From Acidobacteriota bacterium (GTDB taxonomy: Bacteria > Acidobacteriota > Blastocatellia > UBA7656): a DNA stretch of 64,000 bases. Location of the stretch: positions 1-64,000 of the forward strand of contig JACQDB010000090.1 in NCBI GenBank assembly GCA_016201275.1. The letters run 5' to 3'. The notes under the pieces were generated by a model, which saw only the letters and a program-made list of their open reading frames with translations, ran no database searches and was not told the origin of the DNA. Each line of letters begins with the position of its first letter. Within the stretch, counting starts at the first letter, position 1. Shown here in pieces: positions 24,390 through 32,807 of the stretch. A program made the position numbers and the translations under genes.

Positions 24390-27158
24390 TTACGGTTTGG
24401 CCGCCATCCAATTTTTGCCTGCGTGAACTTCGACGATCAGCGGCACACTCAATTTATAAACCGCTTCCATCTCTGCTTTGACCAACTCGCGCACGCGGGC
24501 AATCTCCGTTTCCGGCACTTCCAATAACAACTCGTCGTGGACTTGCAGAACCACTTGCGCCTTCATGCCTTCGCGCTCCAGACGGTCGTGAACTTTCAAC
24601 ATCGCCATCTTCATCAGGTCGGCGGCAGAAGCTTGCAAAGGCGCGTTGATGGCTTCGCGTTCGGCTCTGGCGCGCAAGGCGTGATTCTTGTTGTTGATGT
24701 CGGGGATTGGTCGGCGACGCCCGAATATACTTTTGACAAAACCCGTCTCGCGGACTTGTTCGGGAACCGTTTCCATGTAGCGCCGCACGCCTTTATAAGT
24801 GGCGTAATAATCATCAATCGCTTTCTTGGCTTCGGCGCGTGACAGCGTTGTGCGTTGCGCCAGACCAAAGGCCGCGACCGCATACGGAATGGCGAAGTTG
24901 ACAATCTTGGCCAGCCTTCGCAAATCGTGTTCTTCCTGTTTGGTCTTCGCGCCAAAAACTTCACGCGCCGTTTTCGCATGAATGTCTTCGCCTTTTTGAA
25001 ATGCTTCGGTCATCAACTCGTCGCCGGTCAGATGGGCGAACAGGCGCAACTCAATTTGCGAATAATCGGCGGACATCAACACATAACCCGGCGACGGCAC
25101 AAAGGCGGCGCGTATGCGGCGGCCAAGCTCTGTGCGAACCGGAATGTTTTGCAGATTCGGATTGGTGCTGCTCAATCTTCCGGTTGCCGCTACCGCCTGA
25201 TTCAAGGTCGTGTGAACGCGCCCTGTACGCGGGTTGATGAGTTTCGGCAAGGCGTCAACATAAGTGTTTTTCAGTTTGGCAATCTCGCGGTATTCGATAA
25301 TTAATTTCGGCAGTTCGTACTTCGTTGCCAGTTCTTCCAAGACATCGTTCGAGGTAGAAATTTTGCCGGTCTTGGTGCGGCGGCTCACTTCAAAATTCAA
25401 GCGCTCGAAGAGGTCGCCAAGTTGCGTAGGCGAATTGATATTGAATTCGCAACCGGCGAGCGCGTAAATCTCTTTGGTCAACCGCGTCAGTTCTTTTTCC
25501 ATTTCGCCACCGGCTTTTTCCAGCGCCGCAAAATCTATGCGGACGCCGACGCGCTCCATTTCAAACAACACTTCAACCAACGGCAATTCGATTTCGGTGT
25601 AAATGTTTTCCAACTCTTTGGCCTGCAATTGCGCTCGCAACACCTCGGCGAGTTGAAACGTCAAATCGGCGTTTTGCAGAGCGCGCAATTCATCGGCCTC
25701 GAAACCATCCAGCGCAGCGGGCAAGGTCAAGCCCAAATATTCGCGAGCGATTTCCGGCAACGGATAATTGCTGCGATTCGGGTCTAACAAATAAGCCGCA
25801 AGCAAGGTATCGTTTACCACATTTTCGAGGTGAATCGCCGGGCTGAATTTTTGAATCGCGCCGTCCGAAGTTTCTTTCTTAGGTTGCGTCGAAGCAAACA
25901 GCGGCGAAGCTTCGAGTTGGTTGACTTCATCCGTCGCGGCCTGAGTTTCGACGTAGTTGTGCAGCAACGTCAGTGTAGTTTTCCAATCGTGAACAGACTT
26001 GGCGAGCAAGCCGTTTTCTAAAACTTCTTGTATTTTTGCGAACGCCGCCGCGCCGTTTTTGAACTTCTCGAAATCAATCAAAGCCGCTTTTGCAGGAGCC
26101 GTTGAAATCGCCAGGCCAAATACTGCGCCGCCTCTTTCGGCAAGCGCCACAGCGAAGCCTTCGCCCGACCACAGAGATTTAATCAACTCGTCGAGCGCCG
26201 CCGGTTTGGTGATCAGGGAATATTTCGGGGTTCCGACTTTGCGCGCCGCAACGGCAGCGATGGTTTGCAGATTAGCGGCGTCGGTGAATTCTCTGGTCAG
26301 CGTGTTGAATTCCAATTCAGCAAATAATTCATAAGCGAGGCGGCGATCCGGCTCTTCATAAATCAAGGTTTTGAGGTCGAGTTCAATCGGCATATCGCAA
26401 ACGATGCGCGCCAGTTCCCGCGATTGGCGAATTAAATCGGCGTTGTTTTGCAGGCTCTCGCGATAGACTTTACGGCTGATTTCATCGGCGTGCGCGATGG
26501 CGTTTTCGATGTCGCCGTATTGCTGTATGAGCGCTTTTGCGCCCTTTTCGCCAATGCCGGGAGCGCCCGGTATATTGTCCGAAGCATCGCCCCAAAGCCC
26601 CAGCAAATCCACGATCTGATCGGGGCGCACGCTGAATTTTTCTTCGACGCCTTTGGCATCCATCCAGCGCAAATCGCCGCTCTGTTCGGTACGGAGAATT
26701 TTCACCTGGTCGGTGATAAGCTGGCACAAATCTTTATCGTTGGAGACGATGGCAACGTCTAATCCGGCGGCTTCGGCTTTGCAGGCGAGCGTGCCAATAA
26801 TGTCGTCGGCTTCAAAACCGGCAAGGCGAATCAGCGGCACGCGCAAGGCTTGGCAGACGCGCTCAACATAAGGCAGTTGCGACACCAGATCATCGGGCAT
26901 AGCGGCGCGATGCGCTTTGTACTTGTCAAACTGTTCATGGCGAAACGTCGGCTCTGGCGAATCGAAGGCGACGCCCAGATAATCGGGCTTTTCGTGATTG
27001 ATGAGACGCCGCAGCATCATAGTGAAGCCGTAGATGGCATTGGTCGCTTGGCCGCCGGAAGTTGACAGACTGCGAATGGCGTAATAAGCGCGATAGAGTT
27101 GCGACATTCCGTCAATCAGGAAGAGGCGTTGATTTTGTGTTGGAGCCATGCCCTTCAT
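24390..27158 (-). CDS. polA: DNA polymerase I
   Basis: PolA fills gaps and removes RNA primers. The 922-residue protein has the 5'-3' exonuclease (about 1-300, FLIDGMSQLYRAYYA, FEADDIIGTLA, ASDNIPGAPGIGEKGA). A 3'-5' exonuclease-like fold follows (about 310-510), then the polymerase domain with DYSQIELR (motif A), RRLAKIVNFAIPYAVAAFGL (motif B) and VLQVHDELLLEVP (motif C). The exonuclease fold has VALAE where active enzymes have FDTET, so proofreading is probably lost, as in Taq polymerase. In motif B both Gly flanking the usual NFG...YG are Ala, which is unusual. Start may be the Met at 27149. Confidence 0.95.
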   Translation of the reverse strand: MKGMAPTQNQRLFLIDGMSQLYRAYYAIRSLSTSGGQATNAIYGFTMMLRRLINHEKPDYLGVAFDSPEPTFRHEQFDKYKAHRAAMPDDLVSQLPYVERVCQALRVPLIRLAGFEADDIIGTLACKAEAAGLDVAIVSNDKDLCQLITDQVKILRTEQSGDLRWMDAKGVEEKFSVRPDQIVDLLGLWGDASDNIPGAPGIGEKGAKALIQQYGDIENAIAHADEISRKVYRESLQNNADLIRQSRELARIVCDMPIELDLKTLIYEEPDRRLAYELFAELEFNTLTREFTDAANLQTIAAVAARKVGTPKYSLITKPAALDELIKSLWSGEGFAVALAERGGAVFGLAISTAPAKAALIDFEKFKNGAAAFAKIQEVLENGLLAKSVHDWKTTLTLLHNYVETQAATDEVNQLEASPLFASTQPKKETSDGAIQKFSPAIHLENVVNDTLLAAYLLDPNRSNYPLPEIAREYLGLTLPAALDGFEADELRALQNADLTFQLAEVLRAQLQAKELENIYTEIELPLVEVLFEMERVGVRIDFAALEKAGGEMEKELTRLTKEIYALAGCEFNINSPTQLGDLFERLNFEVSRRTKTGKISTSNDVLEELATKYELPKLIIEYREIAKLKNTYVDALPKLINPRTGRVHTTLNQAVAATGRLSSTNPNLQNIPVRTELGRRIRAAFVPSPGYVLMSADYSQIELRLFAHLTGDELMTEAFQKGEDIHAKTAREVFGAKTKQEEHDLRRLAKIVNFAIPYAVAAFGLAQRTTLSRAEAKKAIDDYYATYKGVRRYMETVPEQVRETGFVKSIFGRRRPIPDINNKNHALRARAEREAINAPLQASAADLMKMAMLKVHDRLEREGMKAQVVLQVHDELLLEVPETEIARVRELVKAEMEAVYKLSVPLIVEVHAGKNWMAAKP

Positions 27159-27315
27159 ACTAAGAGCCGCGATTTCCGAGTGTCAACGCCACGCCGCGTG
27201 AAAGTTTTTCTGTGCTGTGATTTCTTTACGACAAAGGAAGCTTGCATGATTTTTCCCGGCAACGCTTCGGCAGAAAAATCTGTATCGCGCACCGGCAGTT
27301 GGCTGCATACCAATA

Positions 27316-27340
27316 AAAAAGCAGCCCTCGCGGACTGCCT
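27316..27340 (-). terminator. Intrinsic terminator after the coiled-coil gene
   Basis: On the minus strand GCAGTCC and GGGCTGC pair (one G-T wobble), with the loop GCGA, followed by TTTTTTATT. It lies 31 bases past the stop at 27371. Confidence 0.75.
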
Positions 27341-27370
27341 CTGGAATTTTATTGGTGATGCGATGGAGGA

Positions 27371-27748
27371 CTACAAGGCCTTTCGTTCAAGGTCATCAAC
27401 GCGGTCTTCCAGGTCATGATTCGCGCCTTGAAGTTTCAGCAAATCTTCATGAAAGATGCGCTGATTGCGCTTCATCTCGCGGACTTCAACGGTCAGCGTA
27501 TCCAGTTTCGTCTTGACCTGATCGAACTTTCCATTGACCTGATCGAACTTTCCATTGACCTGATTGAACTTTTCATTGACCTGATCGAACTTTTCATTGA
27601 CCTCATCACGAAAGGCATGAAAGGCATCGCTCAAATCAACAACGCGAGCCAGAATCGCTTCGAGCATCGGATGGGTAGTCGGCGCTTTTTGAATCGCAGG
27701 GCTGTCCTCCGACTCTTCCTTAAGAATTTTGGTTTCATCTTCACTCAT
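27371..27748 (-). CDS. Small coiled-coil protein with exact heptad repeats
   Basis: The 125-residue protein has an acidic N-terminus (1-30) and a long predicted coiled coil from about 35 to 122. In it the heptad NEKFDQV or NGKFDQV occurs four times in a row, encoded by 21-bp DNA repeats. No membrane segment is visible. Sequences of this kind occur in many small cytoplasmic proteins, some phage-tail or toxin-linked, but no partner is next to it. A clear terminator follows at 27316-27340. I do not assign a function. Confidence 0.75.
   Translation of the reverse strand: MSEDETKILKEESEDSPAIQKAPTTHPMLEAILARVVDLSDAFHAFRDEVNEKFDQVNEKFNQVNGKFDQVNGKFDQVKTKLDTLTVEVREMKRNQRIFHEDLLKLQGANHDLEDRVDDLERKAL
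27515..27598. repeat. Four 21-bp coding repeats
   Basis: GACCTGATCGAACTTTCCAT plus one T repeats four times in frame with few changes, encoding the heptads of the coiled-coil protein. Copy number could vary between strains. Confidence 0.85.
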
Positions 27749-28076
27749 GAGCCGAAGTGTAAGGGAGTTCGCTTGAGAAGATCAAGTATTTTTCTTGACC
27801 ACAAAGCGAACGACTATTTGACAATATCACCAGACATTTTCTAGAGACGACGTATCGCTAACCAAGGCGAAGCAGGCAAAGGAGTCAACGCTATCAGGGC
27901 TGAGAAGCCTGAGACTTGCAGACATTCGTCGGATGTTTACTGCGTCGGCAACTTTCCCGCTTTGCCTAGCGCTTCATAAATCCCCTTATTTTTCGGGCTT
28001 TTTTCCACCCTCTTACTGTGGCATCGGCTTTGCACTGGCTCTCTCTGCGTGAAGTTTTTCGTGGAGGTATCAAGCG
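27749..28076. other. Divergent intergenic region with an inverted repeat
   Basis: About 330 bases lie between the coiled-coil gene and the CDP-alcohol transferase gene. GTTCGCTT (27767-27774) and AAGCGAAC (27804-27811) are perfect inverted repeats enclosing a TCAAG/CTTGA stem, about 20 bases upstream of the minus-strand start. It could be an operator. A GGAGG site precedes the plus-strand start. Nothing else was recognised. Confidence 0.45.
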
Positions 28077-28760
28077 ATGGCCGAATCCCTGCTCAATGCG
28101 AATTTCAAAGCGGCGGTGCGCGAGCAAAAAAGTTTCATAGCACCTTTGGAGCGGCTTTGTCTGAATCAACTGGCGCGCCGTTCTCCGCAATGGCTCAAGC
28201 CTGACCATCTGACGTTGTTAGGTTTTGCGGCGATGTTTCTGGCTGGCGTTTCCTATGCGGCGGCGCATTACTGGTCGCCTGCTTTGTTGCTGGTAAATCT
28301 ATGGCTGGCGGTGAACTGGTATGGCGACAGTTTGGACGGCACGTTGGCGCGCTATCGCGATAAACAACGACCGCGCTACGGCTTTTATGTTGACCACATC
28401 GTTGATGCGATTGGCTCCTTATTTCTGTTTTGCGGCTTGGCGGCTTCCGGTTTTATTACGCCGATGATTGCGCTGTTGTCGCTCATCGCCTATCTATTGT
28501 TGATGATGGATTCGTTTCTGGCGACTTATACCATCGGCACGTTTCGCATATCGGTCTTCAAATTCAGCCCCACGGAATTGCGTCTGCTGCTGGCAATCGG
28601 CAATACCTATGCTTTCTTCAAACCCAACGTGCATCTGTTCGGCGCAATCCATCGCTTCTTCGATGTCGCCTGCATAGTCGCCATGATTTGTATGACCGGG
28701 GTGTTGATTGCTTCGGTAGCGCGCAACACCATCACCTTGTACCGCGCCGAAAGGGTGTAA
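28077..28760 (+). CDS. CDP-alcohol phosphatidyltransferase family membrane enzyme
   Basis: These inner-membrane enzymes transfer a phospho-group from CDP-linked donors to an alcohol in phospholipid synthesis. The 227-residue protein has the complete metal-binding signature D-x2-DG-x2-AR-x8-G-x3-D-x3-D (DSLDGTLARYRD to GFYVDHIVD). About five or six hydrophobic helices follow. Which lipid is made cannot be read from the sequence. A GtrA gene follows after 3 bases, which suggests a combined role in membrane glycolipid or polyprenyl-linked metabolism. GTGGAGG supports the start. Confidence 0.9.
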   Translation: MAESLLNANFKAAVREQKSFIAPLERLCLNQLARRSPQWLKPDHLTLLGFAAMFLAGVSYAAAHYWSPALLLVNLWLAVNWYGDSLDGTLARYRDKQRPRYGFYVDHIVDAIGSLFLFCGLAASGFITPMIALLSLIAYLLLMMDSFLATYTIGTFRISVFKFSPTELRLLLAIGNTYAFFKPNVHLFGAIHRFFDVACIVAMICMTGVLIASVARNTITLYRAERV

Positions 28761-28763
28761 GCG

Positions 28764-29171
28764 ATGGAGGAATCATTGTCGAATAAAACCTCGCTGTTGC
28801 AACGCTGGTTGAAATTCAGCGCTGTCGGCTGCACAGGCATCGCCGTGCAACTCATCACGCTCAATCTGTTGTTGCGCCTTACCGGGCTGCATTACTTACT
28901 GGCAACGGCGCTGGCGGTGGAATTGAGCGTGCTGCACAATTTCGCCTGGCACAGTCGCTGGACTTGGGCGGATCGCCAATCCGTCAGCAGAGGCGCGATG
29001 TTGTTGCGCTTCAATCTGACCAACGGGGCGCTGTCCATTTTCGGCAATCTGTTTTTCATGTGGCTGCTGGTCGGCGGCGCGGGGATGGAAGCACGGGTGG
29101 CGAATGTCTTGACGATAGCGATTTGCGCGCTGGCCAATTTCATCTTGTCCGACCTGCTGGTTTTCACTTGA
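28764..29171 (+). CDS. GtrA family membrane protein
   Basis: The 135-residue protein has four hydrophobic helices with the family's blocks: LKFSAVGCTGIAVQLITLNL near the start, LSVLHNFAWHSRWTWADR in the middle and NFILSDLLVF at the end. GtrA proteins help move lipid-linked sugars across the inner membrane or assist glycosyltransferases. It starts 3 bases after the CDP-alcohol transferase, so they form an operon. A copy of the dispersed cruciform element follows 60 bases downstream. Confidence 0.9.
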   Translation: MEESLSNKTSLLQRWLKFSAVGCTGIAVQLITLNLLLRLTGLHYLLATALAVELSVLHNFAWHSRWTWADRQSVSRGAMLLRFNLTNGALSIFGNLFFMWLLVGGAGMEARVANVLTIAICALANFILSDLLVFT

Positions 29172-29230
29172 AACCTGGAACCGCTGGCGACTCAACCTAG
29201 CGCCACACACGCGGCGGCATTTAACATTCT

Positions 29231-29326
29231 TATAGCGGCTTGCAGAGGTGTGCGATATGTTGAGAGGCGGTCTGCGACCGCCTCTCAACAAGGTGTCGTA
29301 GTCGCGGACAAATGAAATTCACTATA
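29231..29326. repeat. Intergenic cruciform element, copy 2 (inverted)
   Basis: TATAGCGGCTTGCAGAGGTG opens the element, and its core stem is TTGAGAGGCGGTC/GACCGCCTCTCAA (29260-29288). The far end (TGAAATTCACTATA) matches, in reverse, the start of copy 1 at 3120. The remaining 29327-29505 holds the promoter side of the protease gene. Confidence 0.75.
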
Positions 29327-29505
29327 ACCACTCCTTTTCTCTTCCCGAAAAATCATCAGGCGGCGCACGGGCTGCGTCCTGTCATCTTATAAAACTCTGC
29401 AACCTGTTATCCGGCTCAAGCGTTCAAGGTGACGGCGTAATTGAGTTTCGATTTAGCCATGATTTTTTTAGAATAATAGAGAGTGATTCAAGGAGGAAAA
29501 GTGAT

Positions 29506-30651
29506 ATGTATAAAGTTTCGGGCAGGCAGTTAATTTTGCTCGCGGTAGTTTCGGCAGTCCTGGCAGGCGTCATTGTTGCCTGCGCGCAAAAAGTTTGGAA
29601 CAATCAAAACATCAGTCTGGAACGTCCGGTGGTCGCTGATCCTTCGGTTGCTACCGATGAACAAAACAACATCGAAGTCTATCGCGCCGTCAGCCCCGGC
29701 GTGGTCTTCATCACCAGCAAAAGTTATGTGGAAACCTGGTATGGCGTCTATCCGCAAGAGGGCAGCGGCTCCGGTTCCATCATTGATGATCAGGGTCACA
29801 TTCTGACCAATTATCATGTAGTGCAAGGGGCGACGCAACTCGAAGTGCAGATCGGCCAGGACAAATATGCGGGCTCCATCGTCGGCACTGACCGCGATAA
29901 CGACCTTGCGATTATCAAAGTTGATGCACCGCGTGATCGTTTGACGGTCGTTCGTCTGGGCGCATCGAAAGGGCTTGCCGTAGGGCAAAAGGTTCTTGCC
30001 ATCGGCAATCCTTTCGGCCTGCAGCAGACCTTGACCACGGGCGTCATCAGCGGCCTCGAACGCCCTTTGCGCGATCCCGCCTCGCGGCGCATTATTGAAG
30101 GCGCGATTCAAACCGATGCCTCCATCAATCCCGGCAATTCGGGCGGCCCGTTGCTGAACGCACGCGGCGAAATGATTGGCATCAACACCATGATTTACAG
30201 TCCCAACGGCGGCGGTTCCGTAGGCATAGGCTTTGCTGTGCCGGTGGACGCGGCGAAAAAAATCATCCCCGAATTGATTGCCAAAGGCCACATCGCACGC
30301 CCGTGGATGGGCGTTTCCTTGATGCCTTTGAACCCGCGTTCGGCGCGGCAACTTGGTCTGGCGGTTGATAAAGGCTTGATTGTCGGCAATGTGTATCGCG
30401 GCAGCGGCGCAGCCCAAGCCGGATTGCGCGCCTCGGTGGTGCAGGACACGGCTTGGGGCAACACGGTGTTGCAGCAACTCGGCGACGTGATTCTTACTGT
30501 CAACGGCCAAACCGTCGCCAGCACCGATGATCTGCAAACCGCTTTGAAAGATAAACGTCCGGGGCAAACGGTTGAAGTGGAAATCCTGCGCCAGAACCGC
30601 CGCATCAACCTCACCCTCACCTTGAGCGAATTGCCCCAGGAATATCGTTGA
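29506..30651 (+). CDS. HtrA/DegP-like serine protease with PDZ domain
   Basis: S1C proteases degrade or refold damaged proteins outside the cytoplasm. The 381-residue product has a membrane or lipoprotein signal (about 8-26; IVAC could be a lipobox). A trypsin-like domain with the triad His104 (TNYHVV), Asp133 (DNDLAII) and Ser212 (GNSGGPLL) comes next, and one PDZ domain (about 280-370). All three catalytic residues are present, so activity is expected. AAGGAGG precedes the start. A REP-like palindrome lies just past the stop, between this gene and the convergent mltG. Confidence 0.93.
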   Translation: MYKVSGRQLILLAVVSAVLAGVIVACAQKVWNNQNISLERPVVADPSVATDEQNNIEVYRAVSPGVVFITSKSYVETWYGVYPQEGSGSGSIIDDQGHILTNYHVVQGATQLEVQIGQDKYAGSIVGTDRDNDLAIIKVDAPRDRLTVVRLGASKGLAVGQKVLAIGNPFGLQQTLTTGVISGLERPLRDPASRRIIEGAIQTDASINPGNSGGPLLNARGEMIGINTMIYSPNGGGSVGIGFAVPVDAAKKIIPELIAKGHIARPWMGVSLMPLNPRSARQLGLAVDKGLIVGNVYRGSGAAQAGLRASVVQDTAWGNTVLQQLGDVILTVNGQTVASTDDLQTALKDKRPGQTVEVEILRQNRRINLTLTLSELPQEYR

Positions 30652-30681
30652 AGTCCCTAGTCCTTCGTCCTCAGCTTTTTA

Positions 30682-30728
30682 GTTATCGCCTTGAAACTGG
30701 CTACAGGAGCCGATTTCAAGGCGATAAC
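30682..30728. repeat. REP-like palindrome, copy D
   Basis: The core CTGGCTACAGGAGCC is flanked by GTTATCGCCTTGAAA and TTTCAAGGCGATAAC, which are perfect inverted arms. It sits in the gap between two convergent genes, a typical REP location. Confidence 0.8.
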
Positions 30729-30772
30729 ACCAATCAACTAAGGACTAGGAACTAGGGACAAAGGACTAAACT

Positions 30773-32017
30773 TTATCGCTGTTGTCGCAGATTCCGGCGA
30801 TACTCGGCAACCGCTGCTTCGTGTTCGGCAACGGTGCTAGAAAAGATGTGGCGACCGTCAATGCCGTTGGCGACGAAATAGAGATAGTCGGTGTCGGGCG
30901 GGTACAACGCGGCTTCCAGTGAAGCGCGGCTCGGTGAAGCGATAGGGCCGGGCGGCAAGCCCGCATAGATATAAGTGTTGTACGGCGAGAGGCGTTGTCG
31001 GTGGCGCGGTTGATTCGGATTGCCATCATAATCGCCTGCCAGAATCGCCGCATAAATAAAGGTCGGGTCACAAGCCAAAGGCATTCTCGCCTTCAAACGA
31101 TTCTTAATCACTGAAGAAATCTTTGGACGGTCTTCTTCGACTCGCGCCTCTTTTTCAATAATCGAAGCATAAGTGACGATCTGATGCACGGTCATTCCAA
31201 GTTGGCTGGCGCGTGCCGACCACTCCGGCGTAAAGACCTCTTTGAAACGATTGACCATCAATTGAATCAACTCTTCGGCGCTCGTGCCAGCGTTATAGTT
31301 ATAGGTGTCAGCAAACAGATAGCCCTCCAAGTTGCGCGCTTGCGGCGCAAACTTGGCGATAGGGCGAGTATCATTCATCAAGCGTAAAAATTCCTGCTCG
31401 CTGGCTTTGCCGGTTACTTTGGCAAGGGTTCTGGCAATATCGAAACGGTTGTAGCCTTCCGGTATAGTGACGCGCTCGTAGGTGACTTCGCCGCGCAGCA
31501 TTTTTTCGATGGCTTGCATAGGCGAAATTGGCGAATCGAATTTATAGACCCCGGCTTTCAAGTGTCCGCTGCGTCGCAAGGCGCGCACATACAACGCAAA
31601 GACCGTGGGATTTTTAACGATGCCGATTTGCTGTAGCTTGCCGATGATGGCTTGCGTACTCATGCCTTGTTGCACAATGATGGTCTGATTTTCATCGTGG
31701 ACGACGGGTTGATAAAAATTCGTCCGCACCCAAAAGCCTGCGCCGATGCCGGTGATAATCAGCAGCAACAACAGGACGCCGATAAACTTAAAAAACGGGT
31801 GGCGGCGTTTCGTTGGTGGCTCGATGAGAGGCGTGGCGGAAAACTCTTTTTTGAGTTCGGCATCCAACCGCGCTTCCAATTGAGCATCGCTTGAGGCCGG
31901 TAAATCCGCTTTGATTAATTCGGAAAGCTCTGCGAATCCCGTATCGTTATGGGTTGCCGCCGACGCAGTATTGGGCGTCGCCTCTGGTAAATCCTTCATC
32001 TGATCTGTCATCGTCAA
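30773..32017 (-). CDS. mltG: Endolytic murein transglycosylase
   Basis: MltG cuts nascent peptidoglycan strands and so sets glycan length. The 414-residue protein has a cytoplasmic acidic N-terminus (about 1-75), one membrane helix (FFKFIGVLLLLLIITGIGAG), a LysM-like YceG N-terminal part, and the catalytic region. The catalytic Glu lies in ASIIEKEARVEEDRP, and LEGYLFADTYNY and PYNTYIYAGLPPGPI are family blocks. It starts 3 bases after ruvX on the same strand, the usual pairing of these genes in many phyla. Confidence 0.93.
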   Translation of the reverse strand: MTMTDQMKDLPEATPNTASAATHNDTGFAELSELIKADLPASSDAQLEARLDAELKKEFSATPLIEPPTKRRHPFFKFIGVLLLLLIITGIGAGFWVRTNFYQPVVHDENQTIIVQQGMSTQAIIGKLQQIGIVKNPTVFALYVRALRRSGHLKAGVYKFDSPISPMQAIEKMLRGEVTYERVTIPEGYNRFDIARTLAKVTGKASEQEFLRLMNDTRPIAKFAPQARNLEGYLFADTYNYNAGTSAEELIQLMVNRFKEVFTPEWSARASQLGMTVHQIVTYASIIEKEARVEEDRPKISSVIKNRLKARMPLACDPTFIYAAILAGDYDGNPNQPRHRQRLSPYNTYIYAGLPPGPIASPSRASLEAALYPPDTDYLYFVANGIDGRHIFSSTVAEHEAAVAEYRRNLRQQR

Positions 32018-32020
32018 TCA

Positions 32021-32434
32021 TCAATCGGGCAAGCCCGATAAATAGTCCCGTAAAATAATCGTCGCGGCCACTTCATCCGAATGCCTGCGCCGGGCCGAGC
32101 GCGTCAAACCCTGCGCCATCATCCACTGTTCCGCTTCGTAGCTGGTCAAGCGTTCATCCTGCGTCAAGACTGGAATCGCCAGTTCGCCGCGCAAGCGTTC
32201 CACAAAACGTAGCGTCTTTGCGGCGGCCTCGCCCATCGTGCCATCCATTCGCAGCGGCAAGCCGACCACCACGGCTTCAACTTCGAGGTCTTCGACTAAA
32301 AATTTCAAGCGCGCCAGGTCTTTATCTAACGATGACCGGCGAATGGTTTCAACCGGTCGCACGGTGATGCCGAGCGCATCCGATACCGCAATGCCAATGT
32401 TTTTGGAGCCGAAGTCAACGGCAATCACCCGCAT
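32021..32434 (-). CDS. ruvX: Holliday junction resolvase-like RNase (YqgF/RuvX)
   Basis: RuvX acts on ribosomal RNA ends and perhaps Holliday junctions. The 137-residue RNase H-like protein has the active-site Asp in VIAVDFGSKNIGIAVSDALG, the middle Glu in VEAVVVGLPLRMDG, and the late DERLTSYEAE block. The chosen Met at 32434 starts exactly at the fold. An extension to 32494 would add 20 unrelated residues. It is first in a two-gene operon with mltG. Confidence 0.92.
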   Translation of the reverse strand: MRVIAVDFGSKNIGIAVSDALGITVRPVETIRRSSLDKDLARLKFLVEDLEVEAVVVGLPLRMDGTMGEAAAKTLRFVERLRGELAIPVLTQDERLTSYEAEQWMMAQGLTRSARRRHSDEVAATIILRDYLSGLPD

Positions 32435-32520
32435 AAAGTTTGAGTATAGGTAGCCACAGGAAAGCGTGTCAACGAGCGCGCTTCCCCGCCGCAACGGTAC
32501 AGCGTCTGAAGTTCCGCATC

Positions 32521-32740
32521 CTGAAGTCTAAAGTCCGGCGTCCGGTGTCCTGGAGTCTGAAGTCTGGTGCCCTGAAGTCTAAAGTCTGGAGTCCTGAAGT
32601 CTAAAGTCTGGAGTCCGGCGTCCGGTGTCTTTTGATTTGATTTCGCTTTGCGGTGCTTTCTGCTTTCAGAAGCGATTCATCAATTTGTTCGGGCGCGGAC
32701 GCCGGACGCCAGACTCTCAGACTCTCAGACTCTCAGAAGC
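32521..32740. repeat. GTCCGGCGTCCGG-type repeat cluster with inverted right end
   Basis: The left part (32521-32628) has CTGAAGTCTAAAGTC three times plus AGTCCGGCGTCCGG. The right end (about 32697-32740) carries the reverse complement GGACGCCGGACGCC and CTCAGACTCTCAGACTCTCA. A related pair of arms is at 51171-51396. Fragments also occur near 3005 and 3261. It lies just upstream of the S41 gene's promoter. Confidence 0.7.
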
Positions 32741-32746
32741 TTATCC

Positions 32747-32776
32747 TTGCCTATCGCGTTTTAAACAGGTTATGAT
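32747..32776 (+). promoter_or_regulatory. Sigma-70-like promoter of the S41 gene
   Basis: TTGCCT (32747-32752) and TATGAT (32771-32776) are 18 bases apart, 32 bases upstream of the ATG. An AAGGAG ribosome site lies between them and the start. Confidence 0.45.
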
Positions 32777-32807
32777 GAAGTGAGCTTAACAGAAGGAGTC
32801 TTCACGA

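Noticed and set aside
29530-30567. Minus-strand open frame of 345 codons opposite the HtrA-like gene
   Set aside because: The plus-strand frame has an intact protease triad. The antisense frame shows no family features.
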